The translations under genes and the position numbers were made by a program. Below are positions 17,970 through 25,898 of a DNA stretch of 45,378 nt, in pieces. Position 1 is the first letter of the stretch. Every line of letters starts with the position of its first letter. The stretch spans positions 1 through 45,378 of the forward strand of contig DVDU01000138.1 of assembly GCA_015296065.1 (NCBI GenBank). The letters are read 5' to 3'. This stretch comes from Oscillatoriaceae cyanobacterium M33_DOE_052 (GTDB lineage Bacteria; Cyanobacteriota; Cyanobacteriia; Cyanobacteriales; Laspinemataceae). Under the pieces are notes generated by a model, which saw only the letters and a program-made list of their open reading frames with translations, was not told where the DNA came from and did no database searches.

Positions 17970-18353
17970 AAAGACTTTTTAACATATTGCCAATATGGGA
18001 TAAAAACGCCGGGGACAGGGGACGATCGTCCCCATCAGCCCACCCCAGAGGACAGGAACCCAGGGAGAGGACCTGCCTCAGCGAGCCACTTGAGAACCGT
18101 GTAATTTTTTGTTAAAGCTGCCTAGGACGGGCGATGAAGATAGGATAATAGAAATTAAACTTACAGCCTTTTCTGAAAAAATGTCGTACATCTTCAAATC
18201 CCGGCTCCTCTCTGGTCGAAGGATTTAGGGTGAGGGGTCGAGACCGGGCTATACTAAGTGACTATTGAACAACCACATATCTGTTTCATAACCAAATCAA
18301 AACCGGATAAATTGTGGCCAAATCGCGGCATATAGCCGCTCAAGGAGTTAATT
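17970..18353. other. non-coding region, no gene recognised
   Basis: A GC-rich stretch (about 18008-18090) with a 16-bp palindrome GGGGACGATCGTCCCC (18018-18033) and two similar segments (CCCAGAGGACAGGAA and CCCAGGGAGAGGACC) could form a structured RNA. I match it to no riboswitch, tRNA or 6S RNA. The last 12 bases before 18354 hold AAGGAG, the ribosome-binding site of the next gene. Confidence 0.4.
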
Positions 18354-19073
18354 ATGACATTGGAAGATTTGTGGCGACAGAAAAGCGATAAGGAATTAGA
18401 AATCGCTGCTAGAGAACTGGCAGATTATCGAGAGGATGCCCAAAAAGTTATCAGAAACGAAATGATGAGGAGAGGTATGGTAGCCCCTGATTTACCTCCC
18501 AAGGTGCAACCGCCAACTCCTCCTCAGCCTTCCAGACAGAAACTGCTGGATGCTTTCCGGTTGACAGAAGAAGATTTAGTGGCTAACCGTCAAGGGATGT
18601 TGACCAAACGCCAGAAAAAGATGCTAGTAGTAGCAGCTAAAGATGAAGCGGTTTGGGCAACAGGATTTGCTTTAATTTTTGGTTTAGTAATGTACGGGAT
18701 TCTGTACATTTTGGTGCAAGAGGGGCAAATAATTAATTTGGCTAATGGCATTTCTAGTGTAGAAGAAATTGTGCTGCTTGGAGTCACTGGGGTTTTGCCA
18801 ACATTTTTTCTAATTCAAGCAGTGAGAATCTGGCTAATTTACCGCCGGAGTAGTTTAGCCAAGCAGGTGATGACTACCGATGGAGCTATTGAGTTGGAGG
18901 CGATGCGGTTGAAATATGGGGTAATGGTTTATCAAATGATTGTGGGGAAATCTAAGTTTGGGTTAACACCGGTGGTCTATAATCTCCTAAAAACTGGGAA
19001 TTTATGCCGCATTTACTATGAGCCAATTACTCAGAGTATAGTAGCGATCGAGCCCATAGAAAAGGAGAGATAA
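18354..19073 (+). CDS. hypothetical two-TM membrane protein
   Basis: 239 aa. Cytosolic-looking charged N-terminus (TLEDLWRQKSDKELEIAARELADYREDAQKVIRNEMMRRG), where helical repeats of D/E and R/K suggest a small helical domain, then a proline-rich linker (PPKVQPPTPPQPS), two TM helices (about residues 100-120 and 138-160) and a soluble C-terminal domain (GAIELEAMRLKYGVMVYQ...). I do not recognise the family. Start ATG 18354 with AAGGAG nine bases upstream is convincing. It converges on the Mrp operon, with a nested palindromic element between. Confidence 0.7.
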   Translation: MTLEDLWRQKSDKELEIAARELADYREDAQKVIRNEMMRRGMVAPDLPPKVQPPTPPQPSRQKLLDAFRLTEEDLVANRQGMLTKRQKKMLVVAAKDEAVWATGFALIFGLVMYGILYILVQEGQIINLANGISSVEEIVLLGVTGVLPTFFLIQAVRIWLIYRRSSLAKQVMTTDGAIELEAMRLKYGVMVYQMIVGKSKFGLTPVVYNLLKTGNLCRIYYEPITQSIVAIEPIEKER

Positions 19074-19103
19074 GCAGAATTGCCCAAGATAGTAGGTAGG
19101 GAA

Positions 19104-19226
19104 GGCAATGGGGAGGTGGGAGGGAGCATCGCAGTTGGGGTAGAAGCATTCGCCCCGATAAATAGCGAATGCTTCGCCCCTACCCAGATATTGACAAAAT
19201 CGGGATGCTCCCGAGGTGGCATTGCC
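19104..19226. repeat. nested palindromic element (MITE-like)
   Basis: Outer arms GGCAATG (19104-19110)/CATTGCC (19220-19226), then GGGAGCATC (19122-19130)/GATGCTCCC (19204-19212), then an inner pair GAAGCATTCG/CGAATGCTTC (about 19143-19176). It occupies the space between two convergent genes. Confidence 0.7.
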
Positions 19227-19237
19227 GCCGAGAAAGG

Positions 19238-19903
19238 CTATAACAAGCCACGATAACGAATAAATAGCAAAACCGCAGCCCAAGACCCCAAGGCCACTTT
19301 TATGGCAACGAGAATATTGAGTAAAGGAATAAAACCACCACTAACTAAAGCACCTAATTCGCCGTGAGGCAATTCTACCCCTGAGAGATTAATCGCTGCC
19401 AAAACGATGAAAATGAGAACTGAAATTTTTTCCCAAGTAGCGGCATTCCAGCGTTTGTATATAGCCTGCATTTCATCCATTGATGAGGTAATAGCTATGA
19501 GACCGATCGCCGTACCCCCAGCGACTCCCGCCGCAAAACCACCACCGGGAGTTAAATGGCCGCGAATTGCCAGTTCAACCCCCACCAAAGCAGCAATAGT
19601 GGCACCCAGACGCGCTAGCACAATTGACGGCTGATCCGTGAATTGATAGACTTTACTGATGGGCTTTTCATTGGCGAGCAAAAATTGGACGCCTAAGATA
19701 GCGATCGTAAATACCACCACTTCAAAGATGGTATCATATAACCGGTTTCTCAGAATGATAGCAGATACCGCATTGGGAATACCACTATCGCGCACTACGG
19801 ATTCGACGATCTGGCTGTGCAAGAATTCTGGGAGGAGCGAATTAGAAGTGAAAAGAACTTTCACATATAGAGCGATACCCGCCACAAGGTAAATCCATTT
19901 CAT
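19238..19903 (-). CDS. mrpB: Na+/H+ antiporter subunit MnhB/MrpB
   Basis: 221-aa membrane protein; last gene of the operon. The MnhB signature HLTPGGGFAAGVAGGTAIGLIAI is present, with hydrophobic helices before and after it. It is longer than the usual stand-alone MrpB (about 140 aa) because of an N-terminal segment (about 90 aa) with two further TM stretches, resembling the MbhE-like end of MrpA that is often fused or adjacent in this operon type. Its ATG overlaps the stop of the DUF4040 gene (ATGA), so translation is coupled. The Mrp complex exchanges Na+ for H+ at the membrane. Confidence 0.85.
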   Translation of the reverse strand: MKWIYLVAGIALYVKVLFTSNSLLPEFLHSQIVESVVRDSGIPNAVSAIILRNRLYDTIFEVVVFTIAILGVQFLLANEKPISKVYQFTDQPSIVLARLGATIAALVGVELAIRGHLTPGGGFAAGVAGGTAIGLIAITSSMDEMQAIYKRWNAATWEKISVLIFIVLAAINLSGVELPHGELGALVSGGFIPLLNILVAIKVALGSWAAVLLFIRYRGLL

Positions 19904-20496
19904 TGATGCTGCTCCGCTGAATCTGGGACAATAGCCAAGGGTTGATAATCCGTTACCATCCGCACCGATGGCAGTTGGTTTTGCATAATTTCATAGAGAC
20001 GTTTAATCCTAGTAATCGTCTCATAGTATAGAGGTTGTTCCTCATTAGAGGCTGTGCTTTCCCCAACCAGTTGGCTCTGTGATTTGACACAGATAGCATG
20101 AATTTCCTTATCTATTAGCGCTTGATGTAGAGTCTGGGCATCCTCGTAATTTACCAGTTCGAGACGCAGATACCATTTGCCAGTAATTGCGCGCAACTTG
20201 TCGAGTAAATGTCCCAATTGGGGATTCTCATCAAGGGATTGATCTTTGATGATGCCAAGGCGCATCACCATAGACGATCGTACCGCCACCGCATACAGAG
20301 TAATCGCCAGCAAAGTCCCTACCAAAGCCTCAGTCAAAGCCACATCCGCCGCTCCCAAGATGGAATATGTCAATGCAGCCAATGCCCCCAATATGCCCCG
20401 CATAATCATGGCATAGTACGGATTAGACTGCAGGAGCAACATCCCAGCCACTAAAGGCATCAGGAAAATAATCAGATAGATATAAAAATCAGTCAT
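19900..20496 (-). CDS. MrpA-C-terminal-like subunit (DUF4040/MbhD domain)
   Basis: About 198 aa. Three TM helices open the protein, including the MbhD-like core MRGILGALAALTYSILGAADVALTEALVGTLLAITLYAVAVR; a soluble C-terminal half of about 100 residues follows. In standard Mrp complexes this domain belongs to the C-terminal part of MrpA; here it is a separate protein, as in the cyanobacterial gene order. Start ATG 20496 (MTDFYIYL), overlapping the mrpG stop by eight bases (ATGACTGA); 33 extra upstream codons lie entirely inside mrpG and are rejected. Confidence 0.8.
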   Translation of the reverse strand: MTDFYIYLIIFLMPLVAGMLLLQSNPYYAMIMRGILGALAALTYSILGAADVALTEALVGTLLAITLYAVAVRSSMVMRLGIIKDQSLDENPQLGHLLDKLRAITGKWYLRLELVNYEDAQTLHQALIDKEIHAICVKSQSQLVGESTASNEEQPLYYETITRIKRLYEIMQNQLPSVRMVTDYQPLAIVPDSAEQHQ

Positions 20497-20767
20497 TTTT
20501 GCCGTTCCCACTAGAGCAATAAGCCAACACATACCCCAGCATCGTATTCCAAATGGCCAGACAAATAATCGCCAGGAGGAGCAACGGCCATTCACTGGGG
20601 CGATTCAGCAGCAATCCGAACAGAATTGCCATCGAGCCGAGGGTATCCGCCACCGACAGACTGTGGAGCTTGAAGAATACCGAGCGACGCTGGAGCAAAT
20701 GGGAAGTCCCCCAAAAAGAAAAGACAATTCCCACACCTAGACAAACATAGCTAAACAGTTCGCTCAT
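20489..20767 (-). CDS. mrpG: cation:proton antiporter subunit MnhG/MrpG
   Basis: 92 aa with three TM helices. The MnhG/PhaG family signature is visible as RRSVFFKLHSLSVADTLGSMAI, equivalent to the usual D.l.RlHa.t...tlG motif. A small structural subunit of the Mrp complex. ATG 20767 overlaps the mrpF stop (ATGA). Confidence 0.85.
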   Translation of the reverse strand: MSELFSYVCLGVGIVFSFWGTSHLLQRRSVFFKLHSLSVADTLGSMAILFGLLLNRPSEWPLLLLAIICLAIWNTMLGYVLAYCSSGNGKND

Positions 20768-21039
20768 AAGTCACTCAATCGTTTCAGGATATGTGCCAAT
20801 AGCATTAAACCCGCATTACCCACACTCAGGATAATCACTCCCACCACCCCAATCATCCAATCGTCTCGTAAGACAGAGACAACTAGAATCAGAATTGATG
20901 TTTTCGTTGAAATACTGCCTAACGCCAGCATTTTTTGCCAGACATCATCATCTTTCCATACCGTATATATAGGGATGAGTAGAGTCACAAACATGCCTAA
21001 GATAACCCAGTTGAGGATGATGCTCATACTCATACTCAT
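20764..21039 (-). CDS. mrpF: cation:proton antiporter subunit MnhF/MrpF
   Basis: 91 aa, three TM helices. MrpF features include the segment VWQKMLALGSISTKTSILILVVSVL, matching the D R ... N ... T family region. The start reads ATGAGTATGAGTATGAGC, three consecutive in-frame ATGs (MSMSMS); the first is preferred because GGAGG lies eight bases before it, inside the end of mrpE, and because it overlaps the mrpE TGA. Confidence 0.85.
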   Translation of the reverse strand: MSMSMSIILNWVILGMFVTLLIPIYTVWKDDDVWQKMLALGSISTKTSILILVVSVLRDDWMIGVVGVIILSVGNAGLMLLAHILKRLSDL

Positions 21040-21428
21040 ACTTTTTTCCTCCGCCGCACCCAGTGGACTTCATAACCGCCATTTTCTTCGTGATATTTCA
21101 ACACAATACTCTTGGGAGTAAAAGTGATGAGAAAAATATCTAAAAACACCAGTCCTGGTGGACGATTAGGCTGCACTTGTTCCATCGTCACCTCTTCAAA
21201 GTTATGGGGACGGAAGATGATTTCCACTGCCTCCATATAGGCTTGGGGAATCGCCACGATCGTTCCCCACAACGCCCGCAGCCAATCGGTTAACGAGCCC
21301 CGCACCTTATGGCTGTGGGGCAACAACAGCGCGATCGTGACGCCGATGATGATATTGGGCACGCTCAAATTCGCAGTGAGCAGAAACCAGATGACCAATC
21401 GCAATATCAGATTTAGATAACCAATCAT
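21036..21428 (-). CDS. mrpE: Na+/H+ antiporter subunit MnhE/MrpE
   Basis: 130 aa. Two N-terminal TM helices, a short cytosolic stretch, and the family region AIPQAYMEAVEIIFRP followed by LVFLDIFLITFTPKSIVLKYHEENGGYEVHWV, which matches the ...T..PGT..... region of MrpE with PKS instead of PGT. Needed for full antiport activity in characterised Mrp systems. It starts one base after the mrpD stop (21430). Confidence 0.85.
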   Translation of the reverse strand: MIGYLNLILRLVIWFLLTANLSVPNIIIGVTIALLLPHSHKVRGSLTDWLRALWGTIVAIPQAYMEAVEIIFRPHNFEEVTMEQVQPNRPPGLVFLDIFLITFTPKSIVLKYHEENGGYEVHWVRRRKKV

Positions 21429-21429
21429 G

Positions 21430-22875
21430 TCAAGACCACCCAGAAGATACTGCCACCCAGAAAAGCAAGATAGAAATCAGAGTCATCACTCCCAGCAAAT
21501 CCTCGAATTGCTCAAACATCCTCGGCAGCTTGATTGCCGTGCGTCGAAAAATCAACCAATAGGCCAACCAACCCACACCGATAACTGCCACTGCCTTGAT
21601 AATATTCAGCAGGTTGTATGCTTCATAATACACCACATTAGCCACAATCAGACCCCCAATCAATAATAGCACCCCCAGCCAAAACCCAACTCTTAAGGGC
21701 TTGGCTTCCTCCTGGGTCTTATGGGGTAAGAAGATAAACTTAGCAAAGGATATCGCCGTTCCCACCGCCACCAGATTCATCGCCCAATCCTGCCAAGGCA
21801 GGAGATTTTTCATCGTTAATACCTTGGCGCCAAAGCCAGACAGTAAAGGAAAGCCGGAGATAGAGAAGGCAGCAACCACTAAGGCAACCCAGAGAGACGT
21901 ATCGATCGGCTTAGATTGCAGCTCCTTGAAATTGCGACTCGGTAAAGCACCAGCGAGCATAAATAATGATGATTTTACCAAACCATGCGTCAGGGTATAA
22001 AAGCCTCCTACGGGAGGTGCAGCGAGGATAAAACCCAATTGGGAAACCGTGTGAAACGCTAACATCCGCTTAGTATCTTTTTCAAACACCGCATAGCAAA
22101 CGCCCAAAATCGCAGTGCTTAAGCCAAAGAAGCGAACGATCGGATTAACTTCATCCAATATCAGAGCGCACCGCACCAGAGGAAAGACCCCCGCTTTCAC
22201 CACCACCCCCGAAAGCATTGCCGAAACAGGCGTTTCTGATTCCGAGTGAGTCATGGGTAGCCACAATCCTGAGACAAACACTCCCCCCTTGGTCAGCAAT
22301 CCCATAAATATGAGGGCTATTGCTTCCGGTGGCGCACCGCGCAACCCTTCAAAACTGAAGGAATGATGGGCTTGATACACCAGTACAACCCCCACCAGAT
22401 AGAAGAGCATGGCGATGTTGCTGACAAAGAGATAGCGCAAGGCGACCCAAATCGAGCGATCGTTTCTGGGATAAGCCACTAACAGACATCCCGCAATCCC
22501 GCTCACCTCTAGCGCCACATACAAACTCACAAAATCTGTACAGACAAACGCGGCGTTCAAGCTGCCATGCAGAATAATCAGTTGGCCATAAAAGAAAGCC
22601 GTTTTATCGGTTTGCCAACAGTAGAGAGTCACCGCCGCCGTCACCAGTGCATTGGTCAGGATAAAATAACCGCTCAATTCATCCACCAACAAAGTGACGC
22701 CAAAATTATCCAGTAATTTCAGGGATAATGACGGCTGGGAAAATAGATATAAGCCATAGGCTAGGGAGGTAATGGCTGTAATTATCGCCAGATAGCGGTC
22801 TATTTTGGGTAAAATAAAAATCAGGAATCCCGTCAAAAAAGGCCAAACTATAAAACCAATAGTGATTGCATTCAT
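21430..22875 (-). CDS. mrpD: proton-conducting antiporter subunit MnhD/MrpD (NuoN-like)
   Basis: 481 aa, about 14 TM helices, homologous to complex I antiporter-like subunits. Key charged residues that MrpD uses for proton transfer appear kept: Glu in LYVALEVSGIAG, Lys in LLTKGGVFVSGLWLPMTHSE, and Lys in VVVKAGVFPLVRCALI. It is the only large antiporter-like subunit in this cluster; a second ND5-like protein (as in MrpA N-terminus) is absent here. Its ATG overlaps the mrpC stop (ATGA). Confidence 0.88.
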   Translation of the reverse strand: MNAITIGFIVWPFLTGFLIFILPKIDRYLAIITAITSLAYGLYLFSQPSLSLKLLDNFGVTLLVDELSGYFILTNALVTAAVTLYCWQTDKTAFFYGQLIILHGSLNAAFVCTDFVSLYVALEVSGIAGCLLVAYPRNDRSIWVALRYLFVSNIAMLFYLVGVVLVYQAHHSFSFEGLRGAPPEAIALIFMGLLTKGGVFVSGLWLPMTHSESETPVSAMLSGVVVKAGVFPLVRCALILDEVNPIVRFFGLSTAILGVCYAVFEKDTKRMLAFHTVSQLGFILAAPPVGGFYTLTHGLVKSSLFMLAGALPSRNFKELQSKPIDTSLWVALVVAAFSISGFPLLSGFGAKVLTMKNLLPWQDWAMNLVAVGTAISFAKFIFLPHKTQEEAKPLRVGFWLGVLLLIGGLIVANVVYYEAYNLLNIIKAVAVIGVGWLAYWLIFRRTAIKLPRMFEQFEDLLGVMTLISILLFWVAVSSGWS

Positions 22876-23216
22876 ACCAAATTATTTTTTTCAATTTCTG
22901 AACTTTCCAATGTGGGATTCTCTTTCGATAGCTTCATCACCCCAACTAACATTACAGCCTGAATCGACAGCCCAATCACGATGGCGGTTAAGATGACCGA
23001 TTGAGGCACTGGATCGGCATAGCTAGCATTATTTTTAGCGTTGCCAATAATCGGGGTAAACAAGCCTTCTCGCGCTGCCACCAGCACGTAATAGGCAATC
23101 ACCCCTGTACTCATCACATCCATTGAGACAATCTTCATCAACAGATTTTTCTTAAAAATCGTGCCCAAAAACCCGAAGACTATGATAGCAAATACGAATG
23201 CTTCTAATCCAATCAT
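22872..23216 (-). CDS. mrpC: cation:proton antiporter subunit MnhC/MrpC (NuoK-like)
   Basis: 114 aa, three TM helices, NuoK-like fold. Family markers are SMDVMSTGVIAYYVLVAA and DPVPQSVILTAIVIGLSIQAVMLVGVMKL, the conserved DP-PQALvLTaIVIg.a region of MrpC. First gene of the seven-gene operon; the promoter should lie in 23217-23400. Start ATG 23216, no strong SD. Confidence 0.87.
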   Translation of the reverse strand: MIGLEAFVFAIIVFGFLGTIFKKNLLMKIVSMDVMSTGVIAYYVLVAAREGLFTPIIGNAKNNASYADPVPQSVILTAIVIGLSIQAVMLVGVMKLSKENPTLESSEIEKNNLV

Positions 23217-23611
23217 TGTGTTTTTACCCTGTTTTGATTAAACTTACTTTTCCTAAGAGTAAATTATTTTTATTCCTCCATTACCAGCTACACAACCAAT
23301 ATTTCTATAGGTTGTAATCTTAATCTACTTCTGCTCCACTATACCATAGTGTAATAATTTTTAACATAAGAAAAATTACTGCTGACAATAAATTCTATAG
23401 GGATGCCCCCCAACCGCCACCGCTACAAAGTGGGTAAGTAGCCAATTGGTTAAACATAAGGTATGGTTTATGGTGCGGGAGCGGCCAAAGAAAACCCTTG
23501 CCGCGTTTGGCAAGCACTCCCATCCCCCCAACGCCTCACCATTACCGGCGCTGTGGCGGGTCGATCGGGTCCGAGCGAGGTACAGGCTCCTCCTATCGCC
23601 CCAGCCCCATT
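23217..23611. other. upstream region of the Mrp operon and gene debris
   Basis: 23217-23400 is AT-rich and the natural place for the operon promoter; on the minus strand TATAGT (complement of 23338-23343) is a possible -10, without a good -35. From 23463 a 50-codon stretch (GMVYGAGAAKENPC... QRLTITGAVAGRSGPSEV) reads like the C-terminal part of some protein and runs straight into the IS630 left end at 23612. I cannot name it; it may be a gene fragment cut by the insertion. Confidence 0.4.
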
Positions 23612-24562
23612 TATAGTCATTTCAAATAAGAGTGAGAGAGACGCCAGATGTGCTAAAATTCAGAAGAATCATTAGGGAGGGGTCAGAATGGCTTATAGTC
23701 TGGACTTGAGAAAACGAGTCATAGAGTACATAGAGAATGGGGGTAGTATAACAGAGGCCGCCGCGCTGTTTCAGGTAGGGAGGGCAACTATCTATAGATG
23801 GTTAAACAGGCAAGACCTAAAACCGACGCCGGGAAAAGGCCGCCAGCGAAAGCTGGATTATGAAGCGCTAGAAACAGATGTGTCAGAGAATCCGTCAGAT
23901 AGATTGATAGACAGAGCCAAGAAGTTTGGCGTCAGACCAAGTACGATTCACTACGCTTTCAAGGTGTTGAATATCCGGCGAAAAAAAAGAACTTCGCTAT
24001 CGAGAAAGAGACCGAGACGAACGCATTAAATATTACAGAACCTTGAGATAAATGATGAAAATTTAGGGCAGCCAAAGTCTTGTATTTATTGATGAGTCAG
24101 GATTTGAGCCAGAACCGAGCTGTGTTTATGCCTGGTCAAAGAAAGGGACAAAAGTCTGGGGAGATAGAACGGGAAAAAGAGGCAAAAGGTTAAATATAAT
24201 CGCCGCTAGAAGAAAAGGTGTACCCGACTTAATTGCGCCGGTTCTCATCACCGGGACTGTGCATGCTGCCGGATTTGAGAGATGGTTGTCTCTCCATTTA
24301 TTGCCGGAGTTATCCTCACCGTCGATATTAATTATGGATAACGCGCCCATTCATCGAAAGAAGGTGATTAGAGAATTGGCCGAGGCGGCTGGTCATCAAG
24401 TAGTATTTTTACCCAAATACTCACCAGACTTAAATGACATAGAGCCTGATTTTAGTGCTTTAAAGAGAGCCCGAATGTAGGCAAGTTTTGACAAATCTAT
24501 CGACGAAATTATCCGAGAGTATTGCGCCCGATAGTGTCTCGCTTCTATTTGAAAATACTATA
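23612..24562 (+). mobile_element. IS630-family element, degenerate
   Basis: Terminal inverted repeats of 29 bp with seven mismatches: left at 23612-23640 (begins TATAGTCATTTCAAATA) and right at 24534-24562 (complement begins TATAGTATTTTCAAATA). Both outer ends carry TA, the usual IS630 target. Total length about 0.95 kb fits the family. The transposase inside is broken, so it is not autonomous. Confidence 0.8.
23688..24534 (+). pseudogene. IS630 transposase, frameshifted with internal stops
   Basis: The N-terminal helix-turn-helix part is intact (MAYSLDLRKRVIEYIENGGSI... ATIYRWLNR). At the run of eight A (23981-23988) the frame is lost: the true continuation KELRYRERDRDERIKYYRTLR is in the +1 frame. 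That frame then has TAA and TAG near 24051-24070 and TAG at 24478-24480. DDE core pieces remain: VFIDESGFEP, ILIMDNAPIHRK, YSPDLNDIEPDFS. Three nonsense changes beyond the A-run argue for true decay, not only programmed frameshifting. Confidence 0.85.
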
Positions 24563-24589
24563 TGTCAGCGTAGGGGGGATGTGTTAGTT

Positions 24590-25135
24590 TCTCCAAAAAG
24601 AAGGCTTAACCCGAAAAAAAAACTTACCGGGCAGAAAAAGTAGTAACGGAAGTCGGGAGGCAGTCGCGAGTTGATTACCGGAGTAGGATTCAAGATGTCC
24701 CACAGGAAAAATTGATATTTCTAGACGAGACAGCGTTCTGGGTAGGGATGATTCGCGAGATGGCCAGAAGTGAGTGCGGGCAAAAAGCCTTCTGTTTAAT
24801 CCCCTTTTATAAAGGGAGAAAAATGACATTAATCGGCGCTATAAGTAGCAGAAGAGTTGTGGCGAAAAAAGCCATGATTGGCTCGATGAAGAGTGAAGAT
24901 TTTCTGGATTTTGTGGCCAATGACCTCGTGCCGCAGCTCAAGCCAGGGGATGTGGTAGTTATGGATAATCTTAATATCCATAAAAGGGAAGGTGTCGCCG
25001 AACTGATTGCGAATGCCGGAGCCCGGAGTAGAGTATTTACCACCATACTCACCAGACTTCAATCCAATTGAGATGTTATGGTCAACGGTTAAGTCAATGA
25101 CTGGCGCTGATGCTGATTGGAACAACTACGTTTAA
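24590..25135 (+). pseudogene. second IS630-family transposase fragment
   Basis: A different IS630 transposase lacking its N-terminal half. Readable: TYRAEKVVTEVGRQSRVDYR, LIFLDETAFWVG, GRKMTLIGAISS, VVVMDNLNIHKREGV, then a frameshift near 25025 after NAGAR, continuing as VEYLPPYSPDFNPIEMLWS and ending NNYV-stop at 25133-25135. DDE residues are D in LDET, D in MDNLNIH and E in NPIE. It begins 28 bases after the right end of the first element, so its 5' part was probably lost through that insertion or a later deletion. Confidence 0.8.
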
Positions 25136-25160
25136 GAACTGGTTTACCAAATGCTGCTAC

Positions 25161-25210
25161 TGTACCAATTAAATCGTGAACAATCTGTACTAATTAAATC
25201 GTGAACAAGC
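25161..25210. repeat. two 25-bp direct repeats
   Basis: TGTACCAATTAAATCGTGAA-CAATC (25161-25185) is repeated at 25186-25210 with two differences. It directly follows the second transposase relic and may be part of that element's end. Confidence 0.8.
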
Positions 25211-25264
25211 TGTAAATATACTAGGCTCGATAAATTGTAGAGGCGGTGCAGAAAGTGCCTGCCC

Positions 25265-25305
25265 CAGTGGTAGGGGCAACCACGGGGGGATTGCCCCTAC
25301 CACTG
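25265..25305. repeat. palindromic repeat (GTGGTAGGGGCAA family)
   Basis: CAGTGGTAGGGGCAA (25265-25279) and its perfect complement (25291-25305) surround an 11-base loop rich in G. It belongs to the same style of GTAGGGGC-containing palindromes as 3511-3538. Confidence 0.8.
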
Positions 25306-25325
25306 GTTAGCTCCTGACTGGTTTT

Positions 25326-25414
25326 TCATTAGTCCTTAGTCCTTTGTCCTTAGTCCTTTGTCAAATGAAAAATGACAAGGGACAAGGGACAAGGGACAAG
25401 GGACAAGTGACCAA
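25326..25414. repeat. heptamer array 3
   Basis: TAGTCCTTAGTCCTTTGTCC units on the left and AAGGGAC heptamers (four to five in a row, 25376-25405) on the right, with an inverted relation between the two halves. Confidence 0.85.
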
Positions 25415-25898
25415 GATTGGATTCCGACGGGAAAGATTTTCCCGTGGATGAGCCAAGGCGGGATACGCCAGACAGAGGCAAGGATGATTGCCGCTGTGAT
25501 TGACCATATGAGGAATGCGGGGGATCCGGAGGACTGAGAGTAGAGGGGCGTATTTAGACTATAGCCCGGTAGCGATCGGCCTGTGAGCTTGACTGAAGTC
25601 GGGAGACACAATCAGCGATAATCTTGGTTGGACTCTGGTTGCAGCTTTAGTGGAGCCACTTTCAGGCAAGAATAAACAGGGGGGGTGTGGATGCTAGACC
25701 CTGATGCTGATTGGAGCAACAACTCACCATAAAGGCAACTGAGGGGAGGGTATCATCCCCCAGGAGCCACCAGGGGTAGGTGCTGCCTACTTGAAGTTTC
25801 TTTACAAATAGATACATTGTGATACCATCTGGGTAATTTGACAGGGCTGATACCTGCCTTGAGGGTCAGCCAATTGGTGGTGGAGGAGTATTCGGAAA
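25415..25898. other. intergenic region with possible gene fragments
   Basis: Directly after array 3, 40 codons (25415-25534, TGA 25535-25537) read WIPTGKIFPWMSQGGIRQ... and look like the C-terminal end of a protein whose front was replaced by the array; unrecognised. At 25701-25724, CTGATGCTGATTGGAGCAAC repeats the 3' end of the second transposase relic (25107-25127), hinting at a third IS630 trace. The rest is upstream sequence of the oxidoreductase gene. Confidence 0.4.

Noticed and set aside
18008-18140. Cobalamin, glutamine or guanidine riboswitch
   Set aside because: None of the conserved core motifs of these classes could be found.
18190-18212. TTCAAATCCCGGC, similar to a tRNA T-arm
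   Set aside because: No matching T-stem, acceptor stem or anticodon arm around it.
23981-23990. Programmed frameshifting of an active IS630 transposase at the A-run
   Set aside because: Three further in-frame stop codons follow in the second frame, so the gene is decayed in any case.
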